From: Candidatus Enterococcus murrayae | GTDB taxonomy: Bacteria > Bacillota > Bacilli > Lactobacillales > Enterococcaceae | Reading direction: 5' to 3' | Length of the DNA stretch: 64,000 nt | Assembly: GCF_017315985.1 (NCBI RefSeq) | Contig: NZ_JAFLVR010000020.1 | Coordinates: 76,766 to 140,765 of the forward strand | Shown: positions 8,626 through 17,513 of the stretch, one piece after another | Layout of the letters: each line of letters starts with the position of its first letter | How positions within the stretch are numbered: the stretch's first letter is position 1 | Notes under the pieces: generated by a model | Databases searched by the model: none | Seen by the model: only the letters and a program-made list of their open reading frames with translations | Told to the model about the DNA's origin: nothing | Translations under genes and position numbers: made by a program

Positions 8626-9141
8626 ATGAAAATCGCAATCGGCTGTGACCACATCGTCACAGATACAAAAATGGCTGTATCAGATTTCTTAAAATCAAAG
8701 GGACATGAAGTATTGGATATGGGGACGTATGACTTTACTCGAACCCATTATCCGATTTATGGGAAAAAAGTCGGGGAAGCTGTAACCAATGGTGAAGCAG
8801 ATTTAGGTGTTTGCTTATGTGGTACCGGAGTTGGGATTAACAATGCGGTCAATAAGGTTCCTGGGATTCGCAGTGCTTTGGTGCGGGACATGACCACCGC
8901 GATTTACGCGAAGGAGCAATTGAATGCTAATGTGATTGGTTTTGGCGCTCGAATCACCGGCGAATTCTTGATCTGTGACATTTTGGAGGCCTTTATCCAA
9001 GCAGAGTATCAAGAAACGGAAGAAAACAAAAAATTGATCGCTAAGATTGATCATGTCGAAAAAGCCAGCGCTGATCAAGCCGATCCGCATTTCTTCGATG
9101 AATTTATCGAAAAATGGGACCGCGGCGAATACCACGATTAA
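8626..9141 (+). CDS. lacB: galactose-6-phosphate isomerase subunit B
   Basis: 171-residue partner of LacA, the usual LacB length. It starts [15 protein letters not shown] and contains [23 protein letters not shown], where the cysteine-glycine-threonine-glycine loop is the RpiB-type active site. I chose the ATG at 8626 because AAAGGA lies 8 bases upstream and the product then starts like other LacB proteins; an ATG at 8617 overlaps that ribosome site. It works with LacA in the tagatose-6-phosphate pathway. Confidence 0.93.
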   Translation: MKIAIGCDHIVTDTKMAVSDFLKSKGHEVLDMGTYDFTRTHYPIYGKKVGEAVTNGEADLGVCLCGTGVGINNAVNKVPGIRSALVRDMTTAIYAKEQLNANVIGFGARITGEFLICDILEAFIQAEYQETEENKKLIAKIDHVEKASADQADPHFFDEFIEKWDRGEYHD

Positions 9142-9153
9142 GAGGGCGGTTAA

Positions 9154-10080
9154 ATGATTCTAACTATTACGATGAATCCTTCGATCGACATTTCCTATCC
9201 ACTAGCAGAATTTAAGCTGGATACAGTTAACCGAGTGAAAAATGTTCGCAAAACAGCTGGGGGCAAAGGGTTGAATGTGACCCGTATCTTGAAACAATTA
9301 GAGGCCGAGGTGACTGCCAGTGGTTTGATCGGAGGATTTTTAGGAGAAGAAATCAAGAAAGAATTGGATCAGAATAGGATTTCTCATGACTTTTTACCGA
9401 TCAGCGGGGAGACGCGGAATTGCATCGCTGTGCTGCACGAGGGGCAGCAGACGGAAATTCTAGAAAGTGGACCAATTATTTCTGCAGCAGAAGCGGCGAA
9501 ATTTCTTCAGCATTTCGAACGCTTAGCGGCAAAAGCAGATATTATCTCTATTTCCGGCAGCCTGCCGGAGGGATTACCGGTAGATTTTTATAGCCGCATG
9601 CTGCAGGTATGTCGGGAAAAACCAGTGGTTTTAGACTGTTCCGGCGACGCTTTGAAGGAAGTACTCGCTGGTGAGGTCAAGCCTCGCTTGATCAAGCCGA
9701 ACACCGAAGAGCTTGCAGGATTACTAGGTCGAAGTGTTTCTAGCGATGCGGCAGAATTAAAAGCGGCGTTGTCTGATCCGATGTTTGCGGGGATCGAATG
9801 GATCGTCGTTTCTATGGGTGGTGAGGGCGCGTTTGCAAAGCACCGCGATAGATTTTATCGTGTCAACATTCCTGAAATCACAGTGGCAAATCCTGTCGGG
9901 TCTGGCGATGCGACGGTGGCTGGTTTAACTGCGGCGCTTGAAAAAGAGCGGTCTGCTGAAGACGTGTTAAAGCAGGGCAACGTTTTAGGAATGTTAAATG
10001 CCGAAGAAGCAACAACGGGACACGTGAATCTTACCAAATATCACTCATTATTCGAACAAATTGAAGTAGCGGAAGTCTAA
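9154..10080 (+). CDS. lacC: tagatose-6-phosphate kinase
   Basis: 308-residue PfkB-family sugar kinase that makes tagatose-1,6-bisphosphate. Motifs: N-terminal [25 protein letters not shown] (PfkB signature 1 region), and the C-terminal [17 protein letters not shown], whose GSGDAT carries the catalytic aspartate. 1-Phosphofructokinase (FruK) is the close relative, but its position between lacB and lacD settles LacC. The ribosome site is GAGGG, and the next gene begins 15 bases downstream. Confidence 0.92.
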   Translation: MILTITMNPSIDISYPLAEFKLDTVNRVKNVRKTAGGKGLNVTRILKQLEAEVTASGLIGGFLGEEIKKELDQNRISHDFLPISGETRNCIAVLHEGQQTEILESGPIISAAEAAKFLQHFERLAAKADIISISGSLPEGLPVDFYSRMLQVCREKPVVLDCSGDALKEVLAGEVKPRLIKPNTEELAGLLGRSVSSDAAELKAALSDPMFAGIEWIVVSMGGEGAFAKHRDRFYRVNIPEITVANPVGSGDATVAGLTAALEKERSAEDVLKQGNVLGMLNAEEATTGHVNLTKYHSLFEQIEVAEV

Positions 10081-10095
10081 TAGGAGGGCATGAAA

Positions 10096-11082
10096 ATGAA
10101 CGAAGAAAAGCGGCAATTTATCAAGCAATTATGCAATGAAGAGGGAGTGATCGGAGCGCTAGCAATCGACCAGCGGGGAGCATTGAAAAAAATGATCACG
10201 AAGTTCAAGGGCAGCGCTGCCGAAGAATCAGAGATCATCGAATTTAAGGAACTTGTCTCCTCTCAATTAACCAACTACGCGTCATCGATTTTGCTAGATC
10301 CGGAATATGGATTACCCGCAGCGAGTGTACGAGCAGAAACGGCCGGTCTATTATTAGCCTATGAAAAAACAGGCTATGACGCATCAACTCCTGGCCGGTT
10401 ACCGGATTTATTATCGATCTGGTCAGTCAAACGCCTAAAGGAAGCTGGCGCCGATGCCTGCAAATTTTTGCTTTATTATGATGTGGATGAAGCAAAAGAA
10501 ATCAACGATCAAAAGCATGCCTTCATCGAGCGCATCGGTTCAGAATGTCAGGCAGAGAACCTGCCATTTTTCCTAGAGCTGGTTTCATATGATGCGGATA
10601 TCTCTGACGCAGGCTCGAAGGCCTATGCACTAAAAAAACCGCATAAGGTGAATGAAATGATGAAGGAATTTTCTGATCCGCGTTATGGTGTAGATGTTTT
10701 AAAAGTAGAAGTGCCAGTCAATATGAATTACGTTGAAGGCTACGCTGCCGGTGAAGTCGTGTATACCAAAGCAGAAGCCGCAAACTTCTTCAAGGAGCAG
10801 GCCGAAGCAACGAATTTGCCATTCATCTTTTTGAGTGCTGGTGTAAAAGCTGAGCTGTTCCAGGAAACGCTGCGCTTTGCAAAAGACGCGGGCTCAACCT
10901 TCAATGGTGTACTTTGCGGCCGTGCCACATGGGCTGACGGAGTAGAAAGCTATATCGCGGATGGTAAAGAAGCGGCGATTGAATGGATGAATACACAAGG
11001 ACGTAAAAACATTGAAGAATTAAATGCGGTGTTGAAAGAAACCGCCACACCAGTGGAAATACTGACTGCCGCTTTGTCTTAA
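10096..11082 (+). CDS. lacD: tagatose-1,6-bisphosphate aldolase (class I type)
   Basis: 328-residue LacD-family aldolase, which splits tagatose-1,6-bisphosphate into dihydroxyacetone phosphate and glyceraldehyde-3-phosphate. Characteristic stretches: [35 protein letters not shown] (Schiff-base lysine region) and FIFLSAGV. The ATG at 10096 has AGGAGGG seven bases upstream; an ATG at 10090 is too close to it. It ends the lacR-lacABCD operon and is followed by a hairpin with T-run. Confidence 0.93.
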   Translation: MNEEKRQFIKQLCNEEGVIGALAIDQRGALKKMITKFKGSAAEESEIIEFKELVSSQLTNYASSILLDPEYGLPAASVRAETAGLLLAYEKTGYDASTPGRLPDLLSIWSVKRLKEAGADACKFLLYYDVDEAKEINDQKHAFIERIGSECQAENLPFFLELVSYDADISDAGSKAYALKKPHKVNEMMKEFSDPRYGVDVLKVEVPVNMNYVEGYAAGEVVYTKAEAANFFKEQAEATNLPFIFLSAGVKAELFQETLRFAKDAGSTFNGVLCGRATWADGVESYIADGKEAAIEWMNTQGRKNIEELNAVLKETATPVEILTAALS

Positions 11083-11112
11083 AAAGAAATTCCGGCTAAT
11101 TTTATCAAATAA

Positions 11113-11190
11113 GACCCAGATACCTAAACTCTGGCAAAATGTCTGATAGAGACACTTTGCTGAAGGAGCTTTCGTGTCTGGGTTTTTCAT
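11113..11190 (+). terminator. terminator after lacD, with possible alternative pairing
   Basis: GACCCAGATAC (11113-11123) pairs with GTGTCTGGGT (11174-11183), followed by TTTTT. The 3' arm overlaps GGAGCTTTCG (11165-11174), which is the perfect complement of CGAAAGCTCC (11211-11220), so a second, competing hairpin can form downstream. Confidence 0.6.
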
Positions 11191-11317
11191 GTGTCCAACA
11201 AACACCTCTTCGAAAGCTCCTTATTAATGAAAATGTGATGGTCGTACCATAAAAGGTTCATCCCAATCAATACTTTCGCGAAAACATTTTTTGTGCGAAA
11301 AAAATTCGCAATTCTTT

Positions 11318-11332
11318 TCGAAAGCGCTTATT
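11318..11332. promoter_or_regulatory. candidate cre box before PRD regulator gene
   Basis: TCGAAAGCGCTTATT about 25 bases before the start codon resembles CcpA cre sites (AANCGNW core). The position just upstream of the ribosome site fits repression by roadblock or promoter occlusion. No clear -10/-35 was seen nearby. Confidence 0.45.
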
Positions 11333-11357
11333 ATTTTGATGAAGGGGGTTGTTTCTT

Positions 11358-13415
11358 GTGAGTGATCGTAATCTAGAAATTTTACAGCAATTAATCAAGA
11401 AAAGAAGCATTCAGGAAGAGGAATTGTCTGAGCTGTTTGATCTTTCAGCGAGACAATTATCTTATAGTATTGAAGCCATCAATGAAAAATTGCTGGAGAA
11501 TCAATTGCCTGTCATAGAAAAACGCCAAGGCTGCTACTATGCGAAAAACGCAGCTGCCGAGTATTTATCGATCCAACAATCGATTCGGGATATTGTTTTT
11601 TCTAAAGAAGATCGTGTTTTTTTACTTTTAATCATGATTTTGATTCGCACAGAGGAGTTGTCCTTGGATCATTTTTGTATTGAACTGCAAATCAGTAAAA
11701 ATACTGCATTGACAGATATAAAAAGAGCCAAAGAGCTATTGGCGAAGCATCATCTAAGGATCGAATTTTCTCGAAAAAAAGGGTATGTCATTTTAGGAAG
11801 TGAGTGGAACAAAAGAATTGTGTTATTTCATTCCATCACTAAGATATATAAATACTATGGAGAAAAGGTCACAGAGGAGTGGCTGGAGGGCTCGAAAAAA
11901 AATCTGGAGCAGGTTAAGAACGATGTGCTGAAAATTGAGAAATACATCGGTGCCAAATACACCGATGAAGATTTTTATCCGCTAATTTATTTTATCGCGT
12001 CATTATTTACTCGCATTGAGCGAGGGCAATTGATCGATGGTTCAAGAATCAGCGAGCGTGATGAGATTGAACATACGAAAGAATATCAATCCCTATCTTA
12101 TATAACTACTGATTTTCCAGAATTGCCTGAGGATGAAAAAATTTTTATTGCACTTCAATTATTGAGCTCAAATGTTCGTAACAAAGGAATGGTCTCAGAA
12201 AAAGAGCTGCCGCTGCTGGCGAATTCTTTATGGGAGTTTTTGATTGAATTTGAAACCAATACGTTTCTAGTCTTGTCTGATAAAAAGGACTTGCTGAAAA
12301 AGCTATTGAACCATTTTAAGCCGGCCTATTATCGGATCAAGTATGAGCTTTCAACGGAAAATGTCTTGTATGAAAAGATTCGGACAGAATACAAGGTTCT
12401 TCATGATTTTGTCTGTCGTTCGATCGGGCCGCTGGAAGAGTTTTTCGATACCGAAATCAGCGATGAGGAAATTGCCTATATTACTTTGTTTGTTGGGGGG
12501 CATTTGATTGGCAACGACCATAATGAGCTGGAAGAAAAAGTTGTGAAGGCGGTGATTTTATGTCCCAATGGCATCTCGATGTCCAAGCTGATTGAAAAAA
12601 ATTTAAAAGAGCTTTTTCCTGAATTTTTATTCTATCCGACCAATTCAGTTCGTGAGTATAAAAGCTTTGTGTTGCCCCACGATATCGTATTTTCAACAGT
12701 ACCGGTGGAATCAGAAAAGAAGGTTTATCTGATCAGCGAGATCCTCAATAAAGGGGAGCAGCTAAGATTGCGGCAGGATGTAATCAAGGATTTATATCAA
12801 TTGGATTTTTCTGGAATTCGTTCGACAGATATTCTCGCTGTCGTCAAGCAGTACGTTCCTGTAAATAAAAAAGTAGAGGCAACGGTTCTTGAAGCATTGG
12901 ATTCGCTTTTATTAGGTGAACAAAGCGGTCTGAATGAGGAGGATATGCTTGCTAAAAATGAGTTGTCGCAGGTCATTAAGGAAGAAAGCATTCTCTATAT
13001 TGAAGAGGCGGTCTCGTGGGAAGAGATTTTGTGCAAAGCCAGCCAATGCTTGATTGACCAAGCAATCATTTCTTCGGAGTACACCGAGGCCTTATTAAAG
13101 GAATATCGCGATCAGCCAGCGTATATCGTGCTGAGGCAGCGGATCGTATTGCCTCATTTAGATCCCATGCTAATCGAACAAAAATTGGGTGTATGTTTTG
13201 TGGTGCTGAAGCAAGGAGTGCTGTATCAAAAGCAAAAGCTCCATGTAGTCGCTCTTTTGACAACACCGAATAAAACGAGTCATTTGACGATTTTGTATCA
13301 CATCAATCGCATGGCAAAGGATGCTGAGTTCATTGAAAAGCTGATCGAATTAGAAGATGAAGGGAAAATAAAAGAAGCCCTTCAAGACTTTTCCTCCAAT
13401 CAAGAGGAGCAATAA
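11358..13415 (+). CDS. PRD-containing PTS-controlled transcriptional activator (MtlR/BglG-type)
   Basis: 685-residue multidomain regulator. N-terminal helix-turn-helix segments (residues ~1-150), two PRDs (~160-390), a galactitol-type EIIB-like domain with a cysteine in VVKAVILCPNGISMSKL (~400-490), and a C-terminal fructose/mannitol EIIA-like domain with a histidine in QRIVLPHLDPML. Phosphorylation of these sites by PTS proteins normally sets activity. It lies directly before a galactitol-type PTS operon, its likely target. The GTG at 11358 follows GAAGGGGG by 9 bases; the in-frame TTG at 11349 abuts it. No sigma-54 interaction domain is seen. Confidence 0.85.
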   Translation: MSDRNLEILQQLIKKRSIQEEELSELFDLSARQLSYSIEAINEKLLENQLPVIEKRQGCYYAKNAAAEYLSIQQSIRDIVFSKEDRVFLLLIMILIRTEELSLDHFCIELQISKNTALTDIKRAKELLAKHHLRIEFSRKKGYVILGSEWNKRIVLFHSITKIYKYYGEKVTEEWLEGSKKNLEQVKNDVLKIEKYIGAKYTDEDFYPLIYFIASLFTRIERGQLIDGSRISERDEIEHTKEYQSLSYITTDFPELPEDEKIFIALQLLSSNVRNKGMVSEKELPLLANSLWEFLIEFETNTFLVLSDKKDLLKKLLNHFKPAYYRIKYELSTENVLYEKIRTEYKVLHDFVCRSIGPLEEFFDTEISDEEIAYITLFVGGHLIGNDHNELEEKVVKAVILCPNGISMSKLIEKNLKELFPEFLFYPTNSVREYKSFVLPHDIVFSTVPVESEKKVYLISEILNKGEQLRLRQDVIKDLYQLDFSGIRSTDILAVVKQYVPVNKKVEATVLEALDSLLLGEQSGLNEEDMLAKNELSQVIKEESILYIEEAVSWEEILCKASQCLIDQAIISSEYTEALLKEYRDQPAYIVLRQRIVLPHLDPMLIEQKLGVCFVVLKQGVLYQKQKLHVVALLTTPNKTSHLTILYHINRMAKDAEFIEKLIELEDEGKIKEALQDFSSNQEEQ

Positions 13416-13417
13416 AT

Positions 13418-13510
13418 AGAAAGCCAAATGGTCCTATACTATCAAAAACGATGGTGATAGGGGTGTTTGGCTTTCTTTTTGTTAAGTATTTTCCCAAAAT
13501 ACCTTAAAAT
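13418..13510 (+). repeat. dispersed terminator-plus-tail repeat, copy 1
   Basis: Terminator hairpin AGAAAGCCAAA (13418-13428) with TTTGGCTTTCT (13466-13476), T-run, then the tail GTTAAGTATTTTCCCAAAAT at 13481-13500. The same architecture and tail recur near 18.1, 31.5 (minus), 34.9 and 43.8 kb. The hairpin terminates the PRD regulator gene. Confidence 0.75.
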
Positions 13511-13522
13511 CGTTAACTTTTT

Positions 13523-13556
13523 TTGTTCATCACAATCACCTGTCTCAAATGAACAA
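13523..13556. promoter_or_regulatory. inverted repeat, candidate activator site
   Basis: Perfect 8-base inverted repeat TTGTTCAT (13523-13530) and ATGAACAA (13549-13556), about 100 bases before the EIIA gene. It is a plausible binding site for the PRD activator encoded upstream. No consensus -35/-10 pair follows, in keeping with an activator-dependent promoter. Confidence 0.45.
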
Positions 13557-13656
13557 TTTTTGGACAAAACGTCGATAGAATTAATGCTCTAAAGCATTTA
13601 TGATTTAGTCAAGGAGTTAGCCGCTAACTCAAATAGTTATTAAAGGAGGAGGATTC

Positions 13657-14124
13657 ATGCTAACGGATTATGTGAAGAAGGACTTGATTTTTCTTAACTT
13701 AATCGTTTCTGATCGAATCGAGTTGTTTAAAGAGCTTTCTGCTCTTTTTCTTGAAAAGGGATATGTAAATGAAGGCTTTTATGATTTTATCGTGGAACGA
13801 GAAGAAAATTATCCCACCGGATTAGATTTAGAGACACATACGGTTGCCATCCCGCATGGTGATTCAGCATTTGTCAAGCAACCATTCATTTCGATCGTTA
13901 CGTTAAAGGAGCCGATCAAAATGAAGAAAATGGAAAATGCCGATGAGGAAATCAAGGTTGATCTATTCTTTTTCTTAGGTCTGAATGATGGCACGCAGCA
14001 TTTGCAGATTTTAAAGCAGGTCATAGGAGTTATTCAACACGAAGAATTTGTTAAAAAAATTAAAGGGGTGAAGACATCTGAAGAAATGATGGATGTTATT
14101 AATGGTGTCACTGTAGGCAATTAA
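13657..14124 (+). CDS. galactitol/fructose-family PTS EIIA component
   Basis: 155-residue EIIA domain protein. The phosphohistidine is H67 in TVAIPHGDSAFV, preceded by EREENYPTGLDLE as in the EIIA at 6721. It starts after AAAGGAGGAGG and lies 15 bases before the EIIB gene. First gene of the second galactitol-type PTS operon, downstream of its probable PRD activator. Sugar specificity cannot be read from the sequence; the downstream enzymes suggest a polyol or ketose. Confidence 0.88.
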   Translation: MLTDYVKKDLIFLNLIVSDRIELFKELSALFLEKGYVNEGFYDFIVEREENYPTGLDLETHTVAIPHGDSAFVKQPFISIVTLKEPIKMKKMENADEEIKVDLFFFLGLNDGTQHLQILKQVIGVIQHEEFVKKIKGVKTSEEMMDVINGVTVGN

Positions 14125-14139
14125 GAGGAGGAGATAGAA

Positions 14140-14436
14140 ATGAGAAAAGTAACTATTTTAGTCGCATGCGGAAGCGGCGTCGCAACATCAACAGTAGCAG
14201 CGGATGAGGTGAAGGCATTATGTAAAGAGCACAATATTCCCATCAGCTTAAGTAAATGCAGTATGACAGAATTACCCACCCAAAGTCAGAATGCCGATAT
14301 CGTTTTGACGACTAACAATTTCAAAGGTGAGCTGGCAGTGCCGGTATTGAGTATCATGGGCTTTGTCACAGGGATTAATGAGGCGAAGTTGAAGAAGACT
14401 TTAGTGGAAAAATTACAAGAAATTCAAAATGCATAA
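14140..14436 (+). CDS. galactitol-family PTS EIIB component
   Basis: 98-residue EIIB protein with phosphocysteine C10 in VTILVACGSGVATSTVAADEV, the galactitol EIIB loop. The start follows AGAGGAGGAG. It is followed by 165 bases that hold two hairpins before the EIIC gene, an arrangement also seen in the other galactitol-type operon of this window. Confidence 0.88.
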   Translation: MRKVTILVACGSGVATSTVAADEVKALCKEHNIPISLSKCSMTELPTQSQNADIVLTTNNFKGELAVPVLSIMGFVTGINEAKLKKTLVEKLQEIQNA

Positions 14437-14448
14437 AAAAGGCACACT

Positions 14449-14548
14449 GTTCCGCTTTTGCCTGAGAAACGAAGCGGAACGGCATACCTCTATAGAACTT
14501 GTATTAATTTTAACATATTTGAGCTGAAAAGTACCTCGATGTACTTTT
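14449..14548 (+). other. two hairpins between EIIB and EIIC genes
   Basis: GTTCCGCTT (14449-14457) pairs perfectly with AAGCGGAAC (14472-14480), and AAAAGTAC (14527-14534) with GTACTTTT (14541-14548). Neither has a convincing T-run directly behind it. They may set RNA stability or partial termination between soluble and membrane PTS components. Confidence 0.5.
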
Positions 14549-14601
14549 GGAAAACGCATAGATGAATTAGGAGCAGCTGGAGCTATTGAAGGGAGAATAA
14601 A

Positions 14602-15855
14602 ATGGATAAATTAATTGAAATTGTACAGACCATCACGGGAATGGGTGCCTCAGCAATTTTACCGATCATTATTACTATTTTAGGATTGGTTTTCAGAATG
14701 AAGTTAGGAGATGCGGTCAAAGCAGGACTAACGGTTGGTGTCGGTTTTATCGGATTGACTTTAGTTGTCGGTCTATTGAATACATCACTGGATCCGGCAG
14801 TCGCGTATTATTCAAAGATGGGGTCAGGCTTTACGATCACTGATATCGGATGGCCAGCTGTTGGTGCGGCTTCTTGGATGGCTCCGTTTGCCGGCTTAGC
14901 GATCCCAATCGGTTTAGTATTGAATCTATTGTTGGTTCGTTTGAAATTAACCAAGACATTGAATGTCGACATCTGGAACTACATGCATTTTCTTGTGCCG
15001 GGGGCGTTAGCCTATTTCATCTTTGATAACTTCTTTATTGGACTCGCCGTGACGGTTGTTCTATCAGTTCTGGCTCTTTTTGTCGGCGACTGGGTGGCAC
15101 CGATTTGGCAAGAATACTATGGATTAGAGGGCACGACTTGTACAACAATCATTCATACAGGCTGGACCTTTGTCGTTGCCTGGTTAATGAACAAGATAAT
15201 CGATCTGATTCCAGGATTAAATAAACTGGACATCAGCTTGGAGGGTGTGAACAAACGGATCGGAGTCATGGGAGAGCCTGTGATTATCGGAACGATCGTA
15301 GGGGTTCTTTTAGGGCTGTTGACTCGTCAGGGAATTACCGAAATTATTCCAATGGGGATGGGCGTAGCCGGAGTCATGGTTCTGATGCCTAGAGTAGTAA
15401 GTGTTTTAATGGACGGCTTGTCGCCGATTGGGAAAGCGGCGAAGGACTTTATGCAAAAACAAATGGGTGAAGATGCTGACTTGAATATCGGGATGGATGT
15501 TGCCTTAGGGTTAGGAGATCCGACAACAACAACAGTTACAGTAATCTCGATTCCATTGGTGATGCTATGTGCGCTTGCATTACCAGGTGTGAAAACTTTC
15601 CCGATTGGTATCCTTATGTCGATTATTTATATGTCGGTTATGACTGTTATGGCTAGCAAAGGGAATCTGCTGCGATCGATCATCACAACTGTTTTGTTCT
15701 GCGTGATCATTCTCTATCTGGGGGGCTACGTGGCGCCTGGAGCTACAGAAATGCTGAATGGCGCGGGCGTTGGGTTGAAAGGACAAGGCACTGACTTTGT
15801 ATTGACTGGTCCTTGGAGTATCCTGATGTACTGGCTGAGTACGATCTTTGGCTAG
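14602..15855 (+). CDS. galactitol-family PTS EIIC permease
   Basis: 417-residue integral membrane permease of the galactitol PTS family. It has alternating hydrophobic spans and the conserved region with NVDIWNYMHF, NKRIGVMGEP and LNIGMDVALGLGDPTT. The start follows GAAGGGAG. It phosphorylates and imports an unidentified substrate with the EIIA and EIIB encoded upstream. It lacks the Ala-rich C-terminal tail of the EIIC at 4780. Thirty-five bases separate it from the epimerase-like gene. Confidence 0.88.
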   Translation: MDKLIEIVQTITGMGASAILPIIITILGLVFRMKLGDAVKAGLTVGVGFIGLTLVVGLLNTSLDPAVAYYSKMGSGFTITDIGWPAVGAASWMAPFAGLAIPIGLVLNLLLVRLKLTKTLNVDIWNYMHFLVPGALAYFIFDNFFIGLAVTVVLSVLALFVGDWVAPIWQEYYGLEGTTCTTIIHTGWTFVVAWLMNKIIDLIPGLNKLDISLEGVNKRIGVMGEPVIIGTIVGVLLGLLTRQGITEIIPMGMGVAGVMVLMPRVVSVLMDGLSPIGKAAKDFMQKQMGEDADLNIGMDVALGLGDPTTTTVTVISIPLVMLCALALPGVKTFPIGILMSIIYMSVMTVMASKGNLLRSIITTVLFCVIILYLGGYVAPGATEMLNGAGVGLKGQGTDFVLTGPWSILMYWLSTIFG

Positions 15856-15890
15856 AGCAGCAGGACATAAGACGAAAAAGGAGAAGAGAG

Positions 15891-16535
15891 ATGACACAAA
15901 TTTTACCCTCGATTTTTGGTGCTGACATACTGCATTTACAAGACGAGATTGATTTTCTAGAAGCGGAGCAGACGGAGATTTTACACGTAGATTTGATGGA
16001 TGGTAATTTTGTTTCAAATATCGCCTTTGGTCCCAATCAAATTGCGGCGATGAAGCAGCATTCTACAATGACCTTTGATGTTCACATGATGGTAGAACAG
16101 CCAAACGATCATCTGGAGGATGTGATTCAGACAGGGGCAGAAATGATTTCTGTTCACTATGAGGCGACGCCGCATATTCATTCGATTCTGCAGAAGATTC
16201 GTAAGGCGAAAAGAAAAGCTGGGGTGGTGATCAATCCTGGTACACCAGAGGCAGCATTGGAGTATTTGCTAGAGGAGATCGATTATATCCTGATTATGAC
16301 TATCAATCCCGGACAGCCTGGTCAGACCTTCATTCGAAAAAGTTTGGAAAAAATTCGTAATACAAAAAAGCTGATCGGTGATCGCAATATTCTGATCGAA
16401 GTTGACGGCGGAGTGAATAAAGAGTTAGCCAAGCAATGTGCTGAAGCAGGTGCTGATTTAATTGTTGTTGGTGGTGCGCTGTTTTCAGAGGATAAAAAAG
16501 CGCGATATGAAGAATTAAAAAAAGCCGTCCAATGA
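15891..16535 (+). CDS. ribulose-phosphate/allulose-6-phosphate 3-epimerase family protein
   Basis: 214-residue TIM-barrel epimerase. The metal and acid/base set of the RPE family is present: H32 and D34 (HVDLMDGNF), H65 (FDVHMM) and D172 (EVDGGV), plus the phosphate-loop motif INPGQPGQ and VGGALF. Family members invert C3 of a ketose phosphate (ribulose-5-P, or allulose-6-P in AlsE). In a PTS operon with an SDR and a hexuloisomerase, a hexulose phosphate is the more likely substrate than a housekeeping role. The ATG at 15891 follows AAAAGGAGA; upstream in-frame codons overlap the EIIC gene. Confidence 0.82.
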   Translation: MTQILPSIFGADILHLQDEIDFLEAEQTEILHVDLMDGNFVSNIAFGPNQIAAMKQHSTMTFDVHMMVEQPNDHLEDVIQTGAEMISVHYEATPHIHSILQKIRKAKRKAGVVINPGTPEAALEYLLEEIDYILIMTINPGQPGQTFIRKSLEKIRNTKKLIGDRNILIEVDGGVNKELAKQCAEAGADLIVVGGALFSEDKKARYEELKKAVQ

Positions 16536-16598
16536 AAAGAATCGAGAGCTGCTCATTTTCACTAGACAGAAGACTACAGTCATAGGAGTAATGATAAA

Positions 16599-17351
16599 AT
16601 GGAAAATTTTAAAGGAAAAGTCGCGCTGATCACTGGAGGCGCGCATGGAATCGGCAAGGGGATCGCAGAAAAGTTTGCGGCAGCCGGCGCACACACGGTA
16701 ATCGTGGATTATAATCAGGAAACAGGAACTAAAACAGCCGCAGAAATTTCGGCAAAATATGTGAAATCCCTATTTATCAAAGCAGATGTTTCCCAGCCTC
16801 AGGCATTGGAGGCTGCTCGTGAACAGGTGTTTGAAGTGTTCGGCCGGATCGATATTTTAGTGTTGAATGCGGGTGTTGCTTTTGCGAATAAGATGAATGA
16901 TATTTCGTTTGAAGAATGGAGCAAGACCTTGAATATCAACTTGACGGGATTGTTCAATACAGTTAAGGCCTTTTATAATGATTTTTTGACAAATAGCGGA
17001 GCCATTGTTTATATCAGTTCGGGTTCAGCGCTGAGCGGAACCGGCGGCGGTGTTTCCTATCCAGCCTCTAAAGCCGGCGGCGAAGGACTGATTCGCGGAT
17101 TAGCAAAGGAACTTGGACCTAAAGGTGTGAACGTAAATGCCATCGCTCCCCGTTTGATCGATACTGGTGAAATGATGCGGGTGAACTATCCTACACAGGA
17201 AAGCCTAGATGCCGTTCTCGAAAAGATTCCTGTTCGTCGTCTTGGTACGATAGAGGATGTTGCGAATCTTGCCGTTTTCTTAGCAGATCCGGCGAATTCA
17301 TACATTCAAGGACAAACGATTTTAATGGATGGCGGCAGAACGATCGCCTAA
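16599..17351 (+). CDS. short-chain dehydrogenase/reductase, probable polyol-phosphate dehydrogenase
   Basis: 250-residue classical SDR. The cofactor motif is TGGAHGIGKG (residues 12-21). D37 at the end of strand 2 suggests NAD(H) rather than NADP(H). NAG is at 90-92, catalytic Y154 and K158 lie in YPASK, and serines lie in YISSGS. Many SDRs are annotated FabG by default, but the operon (PTS, epimerase, hexuloisomerase) points to oxidation of an imported sugar-alcohol phosphate. Substrate and oxidised carbon are unknown. A weak GGAG-type site precedes the ATG, and a terminator follows at 17363. Confidence 0.8.
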   Translation: MENFKGKVALITGGAHGIGKGIAEKFAAAGAHTVIVDYNQETGTKTAAEISAKYVKSLFIKADVSQPQALEAAREQVFEVFGRIDILVLNAGVAFANKMNDISFEEWSKTLNINLTGLFNTVKAFYNDFLTNSGAIVYISSGSALSGTGGGVSYPASKAGGEGLIRGLAKELGPKGVNVNAIAPRLIDTGEMMRVNYPTQESLDAVLEKIPVRRLGTIEDVANLAVFLADPANSYIQGQTILMDGGRTIA

Positions 17352-17362
17352 AAGTAGAATCA

Positions 17363-17406
17363 CAGAATCGGCTCACAAAAATGATGATAAGTCGATTCTG
17401 TTTTTT
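17363..17406 (+). terminator. terminator after SDR gene
   Basis: CAGAATCG (17363-17370) and CGATTCTG (17393-17400) followed by TTTTTT. It would separate the SDR gene from the hexuloisomerase gene, at least partly. Confidence 0.7.
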
Positions 17407-17430
17407 CCTTAATAATTGAAAGTAAAAACA

Positions 17431-17474
17431 CAAAATACTTAACATTCGTAAAGTATTTTTTCGATTCGCTTAAA
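17431..17474. repeat. head-to-head partial copies of the dispersed tail motif
   Basis: CAAAATACTTAAC (17431-17443) is the reverse complement of the GTTAAGTATTTTG tail. It is followed four bases later by GTAAAGTATTTTTTCG in direct orientation. The two can also pair as a hairpin. Seen just before the hexuloisomerase gene. Confidence 0.5.
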
Positions 17475-17513
17475 GTGTTTTATTGAATGAGACTAAATTT
17501 TAGGAGGGGAAAC

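Noticed and set aside
13510-13656. Sigma-54 (-24/-12) promoter before the second galactitol-type PTS
   Set aside because: No TGGCAC-N5-TTGC pattern is present, and the PRD regulator upstream lacks a sigma-54 activator AAA+ domain.
15891-16535. Hexulose-6-phosphate synthase as partner for the hexuloisomerase
   Set aside because: Same barrel fold, but the residues (HVDLMDGNF, FDVHMM, INPGQPGQ, EVDGGV) follow 3-epimerases rather than the synthase, so epimerase is preferred.
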